From positions 4,526,001 through 4,590,000 of the forward strand of contig NC_015717.1 in assembly GCF_000253295.1 (NCBI RefSeq): DNA of 64,000 nucleotides, given 5' to 3'. This document shows, in pieces, positions 25,554-34,222 of this stretch. The first letter of the stretch is position 1, and each line of letters begins with the position of its first letter. The translations under genes were made by a program, and so were the position numbers. Origin of the DNA: Hyphomicrobium sp. MC1 (lineage in GTDB: Bacteria; Pseudomonadota; Alphaproteobacteria; Rhizobiales; Hyphomicrobiaceae). A model generated the notes under the pieces. The model saw nothing but the letters and a program-made list of their open reading frames with translations. It did no database searches and was not told the DNA's origin.

Positions 25554-26555
25554 ATGACAGAGACGCTTGAGATCAAGACACTGGACGCCACAAAGAGCTG
25601 GGGGCGCGGCCGCGTCTATGACAGCATCACCGAGACCATCGGTCATACGCCGCTCGTGCGTCTTTCGAAAATCCAAGAGGCTGCGAAGCTCAAGGCAGAC
25701 ATTCTGCTGAAGCTCGAATTTTTCAATCCGCTGTCGTCGGTCAAGGATCGTATTGGCGTGGCGATGATCGACGTGCTCGAAGCGGAAGGCCGCATCAAGC
25801 CGGGTAAGACCGTTCTGATCGAGCCGACATCGGGCAACACGGGTATAGGTCTCGCGTTCGTTGCAGCGGCGCGCGGATATCGCCTCATCCTCGTCATGCC
25901 AGAGACGATGTCGATCGAGCGCAGAAAAATTCTGGCGCATCTCGGCGCTGAGCTTGAATTGACGCCTGGACCGGGCGGCATGCCGGCGGCGGTCACGCGC
26001 GCGGAAGAGCTTGCGAAGACGCTGCCGGACGCGGTCATTCCGGGTCAATTCGATAACCCGGCGAACCCGCTCGTTCACGAAAAGACGACGGCGGAAGAAA
26101 TCTACAACGACACCAACGGCAAGGTCGACGCGCTCGTGGTTGGCGTCGGCACAGGCGGCACGCTGACCGGTGTCGGTCGGGCGCTGAAGAAGCGCATTCC
26201 AGGCCTCAAGGTCATCGCCGTCGAGCCGTCGACGAGTGCGATACTGTCCGGGCAGCCGCGCGGTCCGCACAAGATCCAGGGCATCGGCGCCGGTTTCATT
26301 CCGAGCATTCTCGATAAAGGCCTGATCGATGAAGTCGTGACGGTGTCGAGCGAGACGGCATTCGATGTGTCGCGCATGGTCGCGAAGGTGGAAGGCATTC
26401 CGGGCGGCATCTCGACGGGTGCCAACGTTGCCGCCGCGATCACGGTTGCCGAGCGGCCGGAATTCGCAGGCAAAACGATCGTGACATTCGCGCCGTCGTC
26501 GGCGGAGCGGTATTATTCCAGCGAGCTGTTCGTCGATCCGCAGCCGCGGAGCTAA
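25554..26555 (+). CDS. cysK: Cysteine synthase A
   Basis: PLP enzyme that makes cysteine from O-acetylserine and sulfide. 333 residues. The PLP lysine lies in SSVKDRIG, the substrate loop in EPTSGNTGIGLA, and the phosphate-binding loop in GVGTGGTLTG. The N-terminus is about 15 residues longer than in typical CysK. It is followed after 17 bases by a MoeB/ThiF-type gene, suggesting a sulfur-metabolism pair. Confidence 0.95.
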   Translation: MTETLEIKTLDATKSWGRGRVYDSITETIGHTPLVRLSKIQEAAKLKADILLKLEFFNPLSSVKDRIGVAMIDVLEAEGRIKPGKTVLIEPTSGNTGIGLAFVAAARGYRLILVMPETMSIERRKILAHLGAELELTPGPGGMPAAVTRAEELAKTLPDAVIPGQFDNPANPLVHEKTTAEEIYNDTNGKVDALVVGVGTGGTLTGVGRALKKRIPGLKVIAVEPSTSAILSGQPRGPHKIQGIGAGFIPSILDKGLIDEVVTVSSETAFDVSRMVAKVEGIPGGISTGANVAAAITVAERPEFAGKTIVTFAPSSAERYYSSELFVDPQPRS

Positions 26556-26572
26556 ACGCGCAAGAGGTTCTT

Positions 26573-27409
26573 ATGGCGACACTCACGTCCGAAGAGGTGC
26601 AGCGTTACAAGCGTCACCTTGTGCTGCGTGATGTCGGTGCGCCTGGACAGCAGAAGCTGAAGGGCGCGCGTGTTCTCGTTATTGGTGCCGGCGGACTTGG
26701 TTCGCCGGTCGTCACCTATCTTGCGGCGGCGGGTATCGGCACCATCGGCATCGTCGACGACGACACCGTTTCAATCGACAACCTGCAGCGTCAGATCGCG
26801 CATCGCACCGAGGACGCCGGGCGACTGAAAGTCGAGAGCGCACGCGATACGATGCTGCGTCTTAATCCACTCGTCACGGTCGAGACGCATGCGGAGCGCA
26901 TGAATGCCGATAACGCGATTGCGCTGATTTCCAACTACGACATCATTGCTGACGGCTCGGACAACTTCGCGACACGCTACCTCGTGGCGGACGCGTGTTA
27001 TTTCGCCAAGCGGCCACTCGTCTATGCGACGCTCGGATCGTTCGACGGTTATGTCTCGACGTTCAAGCCTTACGAGCGAAACGCCGAGGGAGAGCCATAT
27101 CCGACACTGCGCTGTCTCTTTCCCGAGGCACCGCCGCAAGGGCTTGTCGCCAACTGCGAAGAGGTGGGCGTACTCGGTCCGGTTGCCGGCGTCGTCGGCA
27201 CGCTGCAGGCGACGGAAGTGGTGAAGGAAATTCTTGGTCTCGGTGAAAGTCTGGCGGGGCGATTGCTGATCTATGACGCGCTCGCGGCGCGCTTCGAGGT
27301 CGTCGCCATCGCCTGGGATCCGGACAATCCGCTGTCAGGCAAGCAGCCGACGATTGTCGATCTGTCTTCGCACCGGGCGTCGCAGAATTCGGCCTGCGCC
27401 GCCGAGTGA
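26573..27409 (+). CDS. moeB: MoeB/ThiF-family adenylyltransferase (E1-like)
   Basis: E1-like enzyme expected to adenylate the C-terminal Gly of a small sulfur carrier such as MoaD or ThiS. 278 residues. It has the N-terminal helix RYKRHLVLRDVG, the nucleotide loop GAGGLGSPVVTYLAAAG, IVDDDTVSIDNLQRQI and DGSDNFATRYLVADAC. The zinc site of classical MoeB is degraded: TLRC replaces CxxC, and DPDNPLSG has neither cysteine. Whether it serves molybdopterin or thiamine is open. Located right after cysK. Confidence 0.85.
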   Translation: MATLTSEEVQRYKRHLVLRDVGAPGQQKLKGARVLVIGAGGLGSPVVTYLAAAGIGTIGIVDDDTVSIDNLQRQIAHRTEDAGRLKVESARDTMLRLNPLVTVETHAERMNADNAIALISNYDIIADGSDNFATRYLVADACYFAKRPLVYATLGSFDGYVSTFKPYERNAEGEPYPTLRCLFPEAPPQGLVANCEEVGVLGPVAGVVGTLQATEVVKEILGLGESLAGRLLIYDALAARFEVVAIAWDPDNPLSGKQPTIVDLSSHRASQNSACAAE

Positions 27410-27524
27410 CCCCGTCTCCGTGCTGACCACTGTCGCGCGCAATTAAAGGCCCGTTCCTTCCAATCGTTTGCGTACCTGGCGTGGCTCGCGATAAAAGAGC
27501 CAGCGTCAATTGCGAGGTCGCAGC

Positions 27525-28751
27525 GTGTTACCTCTTCTGCAGAATCTTCTCTTTCTGATCATAGAACTGCTCAGGGTGCCATTCGATCTTGTCGTTGGCA
27601 CGAAGCGGCGGATCTATGAGGTTTCGCGCTTCGTCGATGCGCCGAAGACAGTGGCGTGGAATGTCGTCTCGGCGCACAAGATCAAGCTCGAAGGGCCGCC
27701 GCCGATGGAGCTCGATACCGAGCCCGATCCAGCGCGTCCGGGCGTGTTTACGGGAACCTGTCAGTACAACGACAAGCGGCTCAAATTCGCTTACCAGATC
27801 CTGGCGGAGACACCGGGCGAAGCGATGACGTTGCGTCTGCTGACGGATGAATGCGATCCGATCTATCGGGTCGGCGACGATTACATCGGCGCTGTTGCCG
27901 TTGCGGGCGACGACCGGCAATCGGTCATCACGGAATGTTGCGAGCTGACGCACACCAAGATTTCGACGCGGCTGTTAATGCCGCTGACAGTCTTGCGCAG
28001 TCTCTACAGCCTGAAGCGAACTGCGGAGGCTCGCGCGGGACGGCGCGGGCGCAATTTTGGCGATCAACTGACGAGCGCGGTTATTACCGGGGCGCTGACG
28101 TTTGCGAGCTTCTCAGCGCTTTTCGATATGTCGACCGCCGTGATTTTGCTGCTCGTGGTGTTACTGCATGAGCTTGGGCATGTGCTGGCAATGCGCTGGG
28201 TCGACATTCCCGTACGCGGAATTTATTTCATTCCGTTTTTCGGTGGTGTGGCGGTCGGCGAGGGTTTCGGCAAAAGCGAAGCGGTGCGTGGTTTCGTGGC
28301 GCTGATGGGACCGGCGGGCAGCATGCTGACGACGGGGCTTTTCCTCTGGCTGTCGTTGCAAAACGACGATCCGTTTCTTGCAGACCTCGTGTTGCTGAGT
28401 GCGGTGGTGAACGGCTTGAACCTGCTGCCGATCCTGCCTCTCGACGGCGGCCGGATATTGCAGGCGTTGACGTCGCGCCTGTCGCCGCGTGGGGCACGTT
28501 CGATCCATGGCGCACTGCTGCTTGTCGGTGTCGGACTCGCCGCCTGGTTCGGCGACTACCTTTTGATGGCGCTCATTCTGCTGATTGCGCCTGGCATTTT
28601 ATCGAAGCAGACGTATGCACTCAACCAGGTGATGCCACTGACACGCCGGGAGATGGCGTGGCTCGTCTGCGGCTACGGCGCGACATTGCTTTTCTATATC
28701 GGCGTGGCGGAGCGCATCTGGACTACGGCGCTCGTCGCGGGCGGTTCTTGA
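27525..28751 (+). CDS. M50 (site-2 protease-like) membrane metalloprotease with N-terminal SRPBCC-like domain
   Basis: Intramembrane zinc protease of 408 residues. The HExxH motif (LLHELGHVLAM) and the LDGG motif (NLLPILPLDGGR) lie in membrane helices, the S2P signature. Residues about 30-160 form a soluble region (YEVSRFVDAPKTVAWNVVS) that reads like a SRPBCC/START-type domain, an unusual partner. No PDZ or CBS domain is seen. GTG 27525 with GAGG 7 bases upstream is preferred to TTG 27510. Substrate unknown. Confidence 0.82.
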   Translation: MLPLLQNLLFLIIELLRVPFDLVVGTKRRIYEVSRFVDAPKTVAWNVVSAHKIKLEGPPPMELDTEPDPARPGVFTGTCQYNDKRLKFAYQILAETPGEAMTLRLLTDECDPIYRVGDDYIGAVAVAGDDRQSVITECCELTHTKISTRLLMPLTVLRSLYSLKRTAEARAGRRGRNFGDQLTSAVITGALTFASFSALFDMSTAVILLLVVLLHELGHVLAMRWVDIPVRGIYFIPFFGGVAVGEGFGKSEAVRGFVALMGPAGSMLTTGLFLWLSLQNDDPFLADLVLLSAVVNGLNLLPILPLDGGRILQALTSRLSPRGARSIHGALLLVGVGLAAWFGDYLLMALILLIAPGILSKQTYALNQVMPLTRREMAWLVCGYGATLLFYIGVAERIWTTALVAGGS

Positions 28752-28761
28752 GGCCGCCCGC
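28737..28761. terminator. GC-rich stem-loop spanning the M50 stop codon
   Basis: GCGGGCGG (28737-28744) and CCGCCCGC (28754-28761) form a perfect 8-bp stem around the stop at 28749-28751. It lies between two convergent genes and could end transcription from both sides, although no T run follows. Confidence 0.5.
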
Positions 28762-28776
28762 GCGAGAGAGATTGCG

Positions 28777-29775
28777 TCAGAGCATCGCCGGATGGACGCG
28801 GTCGGGCGGCGCGTGGCCGTCGGAGTAGGCCTTGATGTTGATGATCACCTTTTCACCCATGTCGATGCGGCCCTCGATCGTGGCCGAACTCATATGCGGA
28901 AGCGCGACGACGCGGTTCGATGCGAGCAGGCGTGGATTGACGGCCGGTTCGTGCTCGAACACGTCGAGACCGGCGCCGGCGATGGCGCCCGATTCCAGCA
29001 GGCGGACCAACTCGTTTTCATCCACGACTTCGCCGCGCGCGGTGTTCACGAGATAAGCCGATGGTTTCATCAACTTCAGACGGCGCGCCGAAAGCAGATG
29101 GTACGTCGCTGGCGTGTGAGGGCAATTGATCGAGATGATGTCCATTCGCGTCAGCATCTGATCGAGGCTTTCCCAATACGTGGCCTCGAGTTCTTCCTCG
29201 ACCTCTTCCATGACACGGCGGCGGTTGTGATAGTGGATCTGCAAGCCGAACGCCTTGGCTCGGCGGGCGACCGCCTGACCAATGCGGCCCATGCCGATGA
29301 TGCCGAGGCGCTTGCCGTAAATGCGGTGTCCGAGCATCCAGGTCGGCGACCAGCCCGTCCACGTCGTTGCGGGATCGCGCATGTAGGCGGCGCCTTCCGC
29401 GAGACGGCGCGGAACCGCGAGGATCAGCGCCATCGTCATGTCGGCGGTGTCTTCGGTCAGTACGCCTGGGGTATTGGTGACAAGGATGCCGCGGTTACGC
29501 GCAGTATCGAGATCGACGTTATCGACGCCAGTGCCGAAGTTCGCGATCAGGCGCAGCCGCGGTCCGGCCTGGGTCAGGACCGAGCGGTCGATGCGGTCGG
29601 TGACGGTCGGAACGAGGACGTCGGCGGTCTTCACGGCTTCTACGAGCTGAGCGTGGCTCATCGGCTTGTCGTCGACATTCAAACGCGTGTCGAACAGCTC
29701 GCACATCCGCGTCTCGACGACATCGGGGAGTTTCCGCGTAACAACAACAACAGGTTTCTTGGGGGACGTCGGCAT
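28777..29775 (-). CDS. D-2-hydroxyacid dehydrogenase, glyoxylate/hydroxypyruvate reductase type
   Basis: NAD(P)-dependent reductase of 332 residues. The Rossmann motif GIIGMGRIGQAVARR, the catalytic Arg in VNTARGEVVDE, the Glu in FEHEPAVNP and the His in ALPHMSSAT are all present. The sequence resembles glyoxylate reductases (GyaR type). In a methylotroph this could serve the serine cycle as hydroxypyruvate reductase; the substrate is inferred. It is convergent with the M50 gene. Confidence 0.87.
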   Translation of the reverse strand: MPTSPKKPVVVVTRKLPDVVETRMCELFDTRLNVDDKPMSHAQLVEAVKTADVLVPTVTDRIDRSVLTQAGPRLRLIANFGTGVDNVDLDTARNRGILVTNTPGVLTEDTADMTMALILAVPRRLAEGAAYMRDPATTWTGWSPTWMLGHRIYGKRLGIIGMGRIGQAVARRAKAFGLQIHYHNRRRVMEEVEEELEATYWESLDQMLTRMDIISINCPHTPATYHLLSARRLKLMKPSAYLVNTARGEVVDENELVRLLESGAIAGAGLDVFEHEPAVNPRLLASNRVVALPHMSSATIEGRIDMGEKVIINIKAYSDGHAPPDRVHPAML

Positions 29776-29957
29776 TCGTTTCCCATGGCTTGAAAAATGC
29801 GGCTTTGGACGAGATGACTGGGCCGCTTGAGAAAGTGCGGCCCCGTGTCTATCAGATGGCCTTTGCTAAGACAAAGTCCTGAAATCAAATAGCAGACGCC
29901 CCACTGCCGGGCATGCATCGATCCATGCTCGAACGCGGGGGCTACGAGCTATTCCAA

Positions 29958-30548
29958 ATGACTGAATTCGCCATCACAAATCCCAAGCGCGGACGAATTC
30001 CGCTTGCGGTCTCGCGGGTTAGGCTTGCCGTTGCGGCCATATCCGTGGCGATTGCGGCAATGTCGGCCGTCGTACCGGCAAAGGCCGACGATTCGCCGCC
30101 TGTGACCGGCAGCGGCCTGCCGGTTCCGCGTTTCGTCAGTTTGAAATCGGATCGCGTAAACCTCAGGAACGGCCCAGGGACGGACTATCCCACTGGCTGG
30201 GTCTATCGCCGGGCCGGGCTGCCGGTCGAAGTGATCAAGGAATTCGAGACGTGGCGCGAAGTTCGCGATTCGGACGGGGTCACGGGCTGGGTGCTGCAGT
30301 CGCTGCTGTCGGGCCGGAGAACCGGGCTCGTGCTGCCTTGGGAGCGAAAATCCGGATCGTCGCCGCTGGTGCCGATCATGGCCAGCGACAGCTCACGGTC
30401 GGGCGTCGTCGCCAAGGTGGAAGCCGGCGTAATCGCCGATTTGCATTCCTGCGACGGCCGCTGGTGCCGCGTGACCGTCGATCAGTACAGCGGCTACATA
30501 GAGCAGAAGAAGCTCTGGGGCGTCTACGAGGGCGAGACCTTCAAATAA
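29958..30548 (+). CDS. Secreted protein with two SH3-like (SH3b) domains
   Basis: 196 residues. A signal peptide or anchor (VRLAVAAISVAIAAMSAVVP, ending at AKA) is followed by two bacterial SH3 repeats: SLKSDRVNLRNGPGTDYPTG, cut here, with WVYRRAGLPVEVIKEFETWR, and then a second repeat ending YIEQKKLWGVY. Such domains bind peptides or cell-wall components in the periplasm. ATG 29958 is chosen, but 29913 is possible. Function otherwise unknown. Confidence 0.8.
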   Translation: MTEFAITNPKRGRIPLAVSRVRLAVAAISVAIAAMSAVVPAKADDSPPVTGSGLPVPRFVSLKSDRVNLRNGPGTDYPTGWVYRRAGLPVEVIKEFETWREVRDSDGVTGWVLQSLLSGRRTGLVLPWERKSGSSPLVPIMASDSSRSGVVAKVEAGVIADLHSCDGRWCRVTVDQYSGYIEQKKLWGVYEGETFK

Positions 30549-30564
30549 AGGACGCGCTGATGCA

Positions 30565-30597
30565 AAAGCCCAAGCGCCGCCAGCGCTGTTGGGCTTT
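30565..30597. terminator. Bidirectional terminator between the SH3 gene and irr
   Basis: AAAGCCCAA (30565-30573) and TTGGGCTTT (30589-30597) form a 9-bp stem ending in A and T tracts on either side. It sits between two convergent genes and can serve both. Confidence 0.85.
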
Positions 30598-30615
30598 GCC
30601 GACTATTCGCCGCGG

Positions 30616-31053
30616 TTAGATTTTCGCGAGGCGCACGACGACGTCGACGTGCGTGATCTTCATGCCTTCGGGCGGCTCGGGCAGGCCTTCGACTGAAATC
30701 GCGTCGCCGGCGATATCCATCAGCTCGCCGTTGGGTTCGAGCAGGAAATGATTGTGGTTGGAGGTGTTGGTGTCGAAGTAGGCCTTCGACCCCTCGATTG
30801 CCAACTCGCGCAGGAGACCCGCGCGCTTGAACTGGTGCAGGGTATTATACACGGTCGCGAGCGAGACGTGCTCTCCGAGACCTGCAACCTCGGCATGAAG
30901 CTGCTCTGCCGTCACGTGACGGTCACCGCCCTCGAACAGCAAACGGCCGAGCGTCATGCGCTGGCGCGTTGGCCGCAGACCCGCCTTTCGGAGGAGGTCG
31001 GAGGTGTTTGCCGGCATCCCGGTTTCCATATCGAGCGGAGATTTCTCGGACAT
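30616..31053 (-). CDS. irr: Irr-type iron response regulator (Fur family)
   Basis: Fur-superfamily regulator of iron and heme genes. 145 residues. The winged-helix domain starts KAGLRPTRQRMTLGRLLF and has the recognition helix segment HVSLATVYNTLHQFKRAG. A HNHFLLE segment corresponds to the His-rich metal/heme site. No GCPWHD-type heme motif is seen at the N-terminus. The place next to fabA is conserved in rhizobial genomes (known). ATG 31053 is chosen; the frame is open to 31161. Confidence 0.88.
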   Translation of the reverse strand: MSEKSPLDMETGMPANTSDLLRKAGLRPTRQRMTLGRLLFEGGDRHVTAEQLHAEVAGLGEHVSLATVYNTLHQFKRAGLLRELAIEGSKAYFDTNTSNHNHFLLEPNGELMDIAGDAISVEGLPEPPEGMKITHVDVVVRLAKI

Positions 31054-31323
31054 TTCCGTTTGCAGAACCGTGTTGGCGTCACCACGTTCGATCGCAAGAA
31101 TCGCCCGTGATGCAACGTGCTTCGAAGATCTGAGTATAGTCACTTGCCGGAAAACCCGCAACTTGCGGTCAAAACGGCTTTGAGGCGGGGATTTGGCCTG
31201 TTACACGCACCGGCTGGTCATGCTAGGCGCTCGGCCAAGCGTGTGTTAGGACCCGCTGATCTTGAACGGCCGGAGCATATTGTGCACGTACACGACACTA
31301 TCGGCCATGAAACGAGGGGATAC

Positions 31324-31848
31324 ATGGCAGAACGCCGTTCTAGTTACGAATTCGATGATCTGCTCGCTTGCGGCCGTGGGGAGCTGTTCGGGCCGGGAAA
31401 TGCCCAATTGCCGCTGCCGCCGATGCTGATGGTCGACCGGATCGCGTCGATTTCGGAGACGGGCGGCGCACACGGCAAGGGTCAGATCGTTGCCGAACTC
31501 AAAGTCGCCGGAAACGAGCGCCTGGATTGGTTATTTGCCTGCCACTTCAAGGGCGATCCGGTCATGCCCGGCTGTCTCGGTCTCGATGCGCTGTGGCAAT
31601 TGACCGGATTTTTTCTGGGCTGGCTCGGACTTACGGGGCAGGGCCGGGCGTCAGGCGTCGGCGAGGTGAAATTCACGCGCGAAGTGACGCCGGACGTGAA
31701 GCAGCTTGAATATATCATAGACATCAAGCGGGTTATTGCTCGAAAGCTGAAGCTCGCCGAGGCTGACGGGGTCCTGAAAGCCGACGGCGAAGTGATATAC
31801 ACAGCCAAGGACTTGAGGGTCCTACTCAAGTCGAGCGAAGGCCCTTAA
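31324..31848 (+). CDS. fabA: 3-hydroxydecanoyl-ACP dehydratase/isomerase
   Basis: Introduces the double bond for anaerobic unsaturated fatty acid synthesis. 174 residues. The catalytic His74 and Asp88 lie in FACHFKGDPVMPGCLGLDAL. A GAGGGGA ribosome site precedes ATG 31324; the frame is open upstream, but this start matches the family. First gene of the fabA-fabB-fabI run, divergent from irr. Confidence 0.96.
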   Translation: MAERRSSYEFDDLLACGRGELFGPGNAQLPLPPMLMVDRIASISETGGAHGKGQIVAELKVAGNERLDWLFACHFKGDPVMPGCLGLDALWQLTGFFLGWLGLTGQGRASGVGEVKFTREVTPDVKQLEYIIDIKRVIARKLKLAEADGVLKADGEVIYTAKDLRVLLKSSEGP

Positions 31849-31912
31849 GCGTGGCCCTAGGGCCCGGTTGCCAGGGTGGGCGGCAGCAGGAACCGCAGGA
31901 GTGAAGGAGCGC

Positions 31913-33145
31913 ATGCGGCGCGTAGTTGTGACTGGGATGGGTGTTGTGTCCTCGATTGGGAACAACACTCAGGAAGTTCTTGCTTCGCTGAGAGAGGCGA
32001 AGTCCGGCATTTCTCGCGCCGAGAAATACGCTGAGCTTGGCTTCAAGTGTCAGGTCCATGGCGCGCCCCATATCGACTGGGAAAGCATGGTGCCGCGCAA
32101 GCCGAAGCGTTTCATGGGCGCGGGCGTCGGCTGGAACTGGATCGCGATGGATCAGGCCATTCGCGATGCGGGCCTTGAGCCGTCGGATGTGGTGAATGAG
32201 CGCACGGGCGTCATTCTGGGCTCGGGCGGACCTTCTACGAAGGCCATCGTCGAGGCGGCGGAGACGACGCTCCGGACCGGCAGTCCGAAGAAGATCGGCC
32301 CGTTCGAGGTGCCTAAAGGCATGTGCTCGGGGCCGTCGGCCGCGCTTGCGACCGCTTTCCAGATCAAGGGCGTTAACTATTCGATCGCGTCGGCCTGCGC
32401 GACCAGCTCGCACTGCATCGGCAATGCTGCCGAAATGATCCAGTGGGGCAAGCAGGACATCATGTTCGCAGGCGGCTGCGAGGAACTCGATTGGACGCTG
32501 TCGGACCTATTCGACGCCATGGGTGCGATGTCGACGGGCTTCAACGCCACGCCGGAGCGGGCCAGCCGGCCGTTCGACAAGAACAGGGACGGCTTCGTGA
32601 TCGCGGGCGGCGCGGGCGTCGTGGTGCTTGAAGAGCTGGAACGGGCCAAGGCTCGCGGAGCCAAGATTTACGGCGAACTCAAGGGCTACGCCGCGACATC
32701 CGACGGCTATGACATGGTCGCACCGTCCGGCGAAGGTGCGGAGCGCTGCATGCGCCTCGCCATGAAAGGGTTCGACGGTAAGGGCTTGCCCACGATCGAT
32801 TATATTAATCCGCACGGAACCGGCACACCGGTCGGCGACGCCAAGGAAATCGACGCCATCCGGGCCGTCTTCGGCGATAAAATCCCGCCTATCTCGGCTA
32901 CCAAATCGTTAACAGGGCACTCGCTCGGCGCTATTGGTGTGCAAGAGGCGATTTTCTCACTGCTGATGATGAACAATGGCTTCATCGCCGAAAGTGCAAA
33001 TATCGACGAGCTTGACCCGGCGTTCGCTGATGTGCCAATCGCTCGCAGTCGTATCGACAACGCCAGCCTTAACTGTGTGATGTCGAACAGCTTCGGTTTT
33101 GGCGGCACCAATGCCACTCTCATTTTCTGCCGGCATGATGCCTGA
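31913..33145 (+). CDS. fabB: Beta-ketoacyl-ACP synthase I
   Basis: Condensing enzyme of fatty acid elongation that extends unsaturated intermediates made by FabA. 410 residues. The active-site Cys162 lies in SACATSSHC, and the two His are in NPHGTGTP and LTGHSLGA. ATG 31913 (MRRVVVTGMGVVSS) is the family start with GAAGGAG upstream. Confidence 0.96.
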   Translation: MRRVVVTGMGVVSSIGNNTQEVLASLREAKSGISRAEKYAELGFKCQVHGAPHIDWESMVPRKPKRFMGAGVGWNWIAMDQAIRDAGLEPSDVVNERTGVILGSGGPSTKAIVEAAETTLRTGSPKKIGPFEVPKGMCSGPSAALATAFQIKGVNYSIASACATSSHCIGNAAEMIQWGKQDIMFAGGCEELDWTLSDLFDAMGAMSTGFNATPERASRPFDKNRDGFVIAGGAGVVVLEELERAKARGAKIYGELKGYAATSDGYDMVAPSGEGAERCMRLAMKGFDGKGLPTIDYINPHGTGTPVGDAKEIDAIRAVFGDKIPPISATKSLTGHSLGAIGVQEAIFSLLMMNNGFIAESANIDELDPAFADVPIARSRIDNASLNCVMSNSFGFGGTNATLIFCRHDA

Positions 33146-33278
33146 TTAACCGATGCTTTCCTGGTCGCCGCTAGGACTGCTCAGCGGCGAACGGTTGAGA
33201 GCGATGAGAGTATATAAGCGTGGTTCAGGCTGGTTTGACGTACGCGGGCGTACCTTTGGTGACAAAACGAGGCTTCCT

Positions 33279-34148
33279 ATGACCGACATCGATATCGCTA
33301 AGCCCGGCCCGATCATGGCCGGCAAGCGTGGCCTCATCATGGGTGTTGCCAACGACCGTTCGATCGCGTGGGGCATTGCCCGCGTCCTTCACGGTCAAGG
33401 CGCCGAGCTGGCATTCACCTATCAAGGTGGCGCATTCGGGCGCCGCGCTGTGCCGCTGGCGCAGTCGATCGGCTCGAAGATCATCGAGGAATGCAACGTT
33501 CTCGATCTCGAAAGCGTCGATCGCGTTTTCAATCGCATCAAGGACGAGTGGGGCAGCATCGACTTTGTCGTGCACGCGCTGGCCTATTCCGATCCCAAAG
33601 AGCTTGCTGGCCGCTACGCCGACACGACGCGCGAAAACTTCATCAACTCGATGGTGATCTCGTGCTTCTCGTTCACTGAGATCGCGAAGCGCGCTTCGGC
33701 GCTGATGCCGAACGGTGGCTCGCTGATCACGCTGTCTTATGGCGGTGCGACGCGCTGGGTGCCGTCTTACAACGTCATGGGCGTCGCGAAAGCCGCGCTT
33801 GAGGCTTCGGTGCGCTATCTCGCAGCGGATTTCGGACCGCAGGGCGTTCGCGTCAATGCGCTCTCGGCCGGTCCGATGCGCACGCTCTCGGGCGCTGGCG
33901 TTTCGGATGCGCGCGTGATCTTCAATTTCCAGCGCGATAACTCGCCTCTGCAGCGCACGCCGACGCTCGATGAAGTGGCGGGTTCGGCGCTTTATCTGCT
34001 GTCGCCGCTGTCGGGCGCCGTGACGGGCGAAGTTCACTTCGTCGATTGCGGCTATAACACCGTGTCGATGCCGTCGCTGCAGAGCCTGAAAGAACAGGAC
34101 GCTGAGGCCAAGCCCGCCAGCGCATCGCCGTCGGCTGCGGCGGAGTAA
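33279..34148 (+). CDS. fabI: Enoyl-ACP reductase (NADH), FabI type
   Basis: Last reductive step of the fatty acid elongation cycle and the usual triclosan target. 289 residues. The cofactor segment GVANDRSIAWGIA and the catalytic Tyr/Lys segment (SYNVMGVAKAALEA) are typical. The C-terminus has a short Ala/Ser/Pro tail. ATG 33279 is preferred for its GAGG site 8 bases upstream. It completes the fabA-fabB-fabI unit. Confidence 0.95.
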   Translation: MTDIDIAKPGPIMAGKRGLIMGVANDRSIAWGIARVLHGQGAELAFTYQGGAFGRRAVPLAQSIGSKIIEECNVLDLESVDRVFNRIKDEWGSIDFVVHALAYSDPKELAGRYADTTRENFINSMVISCFSFTEIAKRASALMPNGGSLITLSYGGATRWVPSYNVMGVAKAALEASVRYLAADFGPQGVRVNALSAGPMRTLSGAGVSDARVIFNFQRDNSPLQRTPTLDEVAGSALYLLSPLSGAVTGEVHFVDCGYNTVSMPSLQSLKEQDAEAKPASASPSAAAE

Positions 34149-34222
34149 AATCCGCACGTCTGGCATCGGGCGATCGTCGGCCCGGTTGACGTTCACAATT
34201 CGCCGTCGCAAACACTCCGGCC

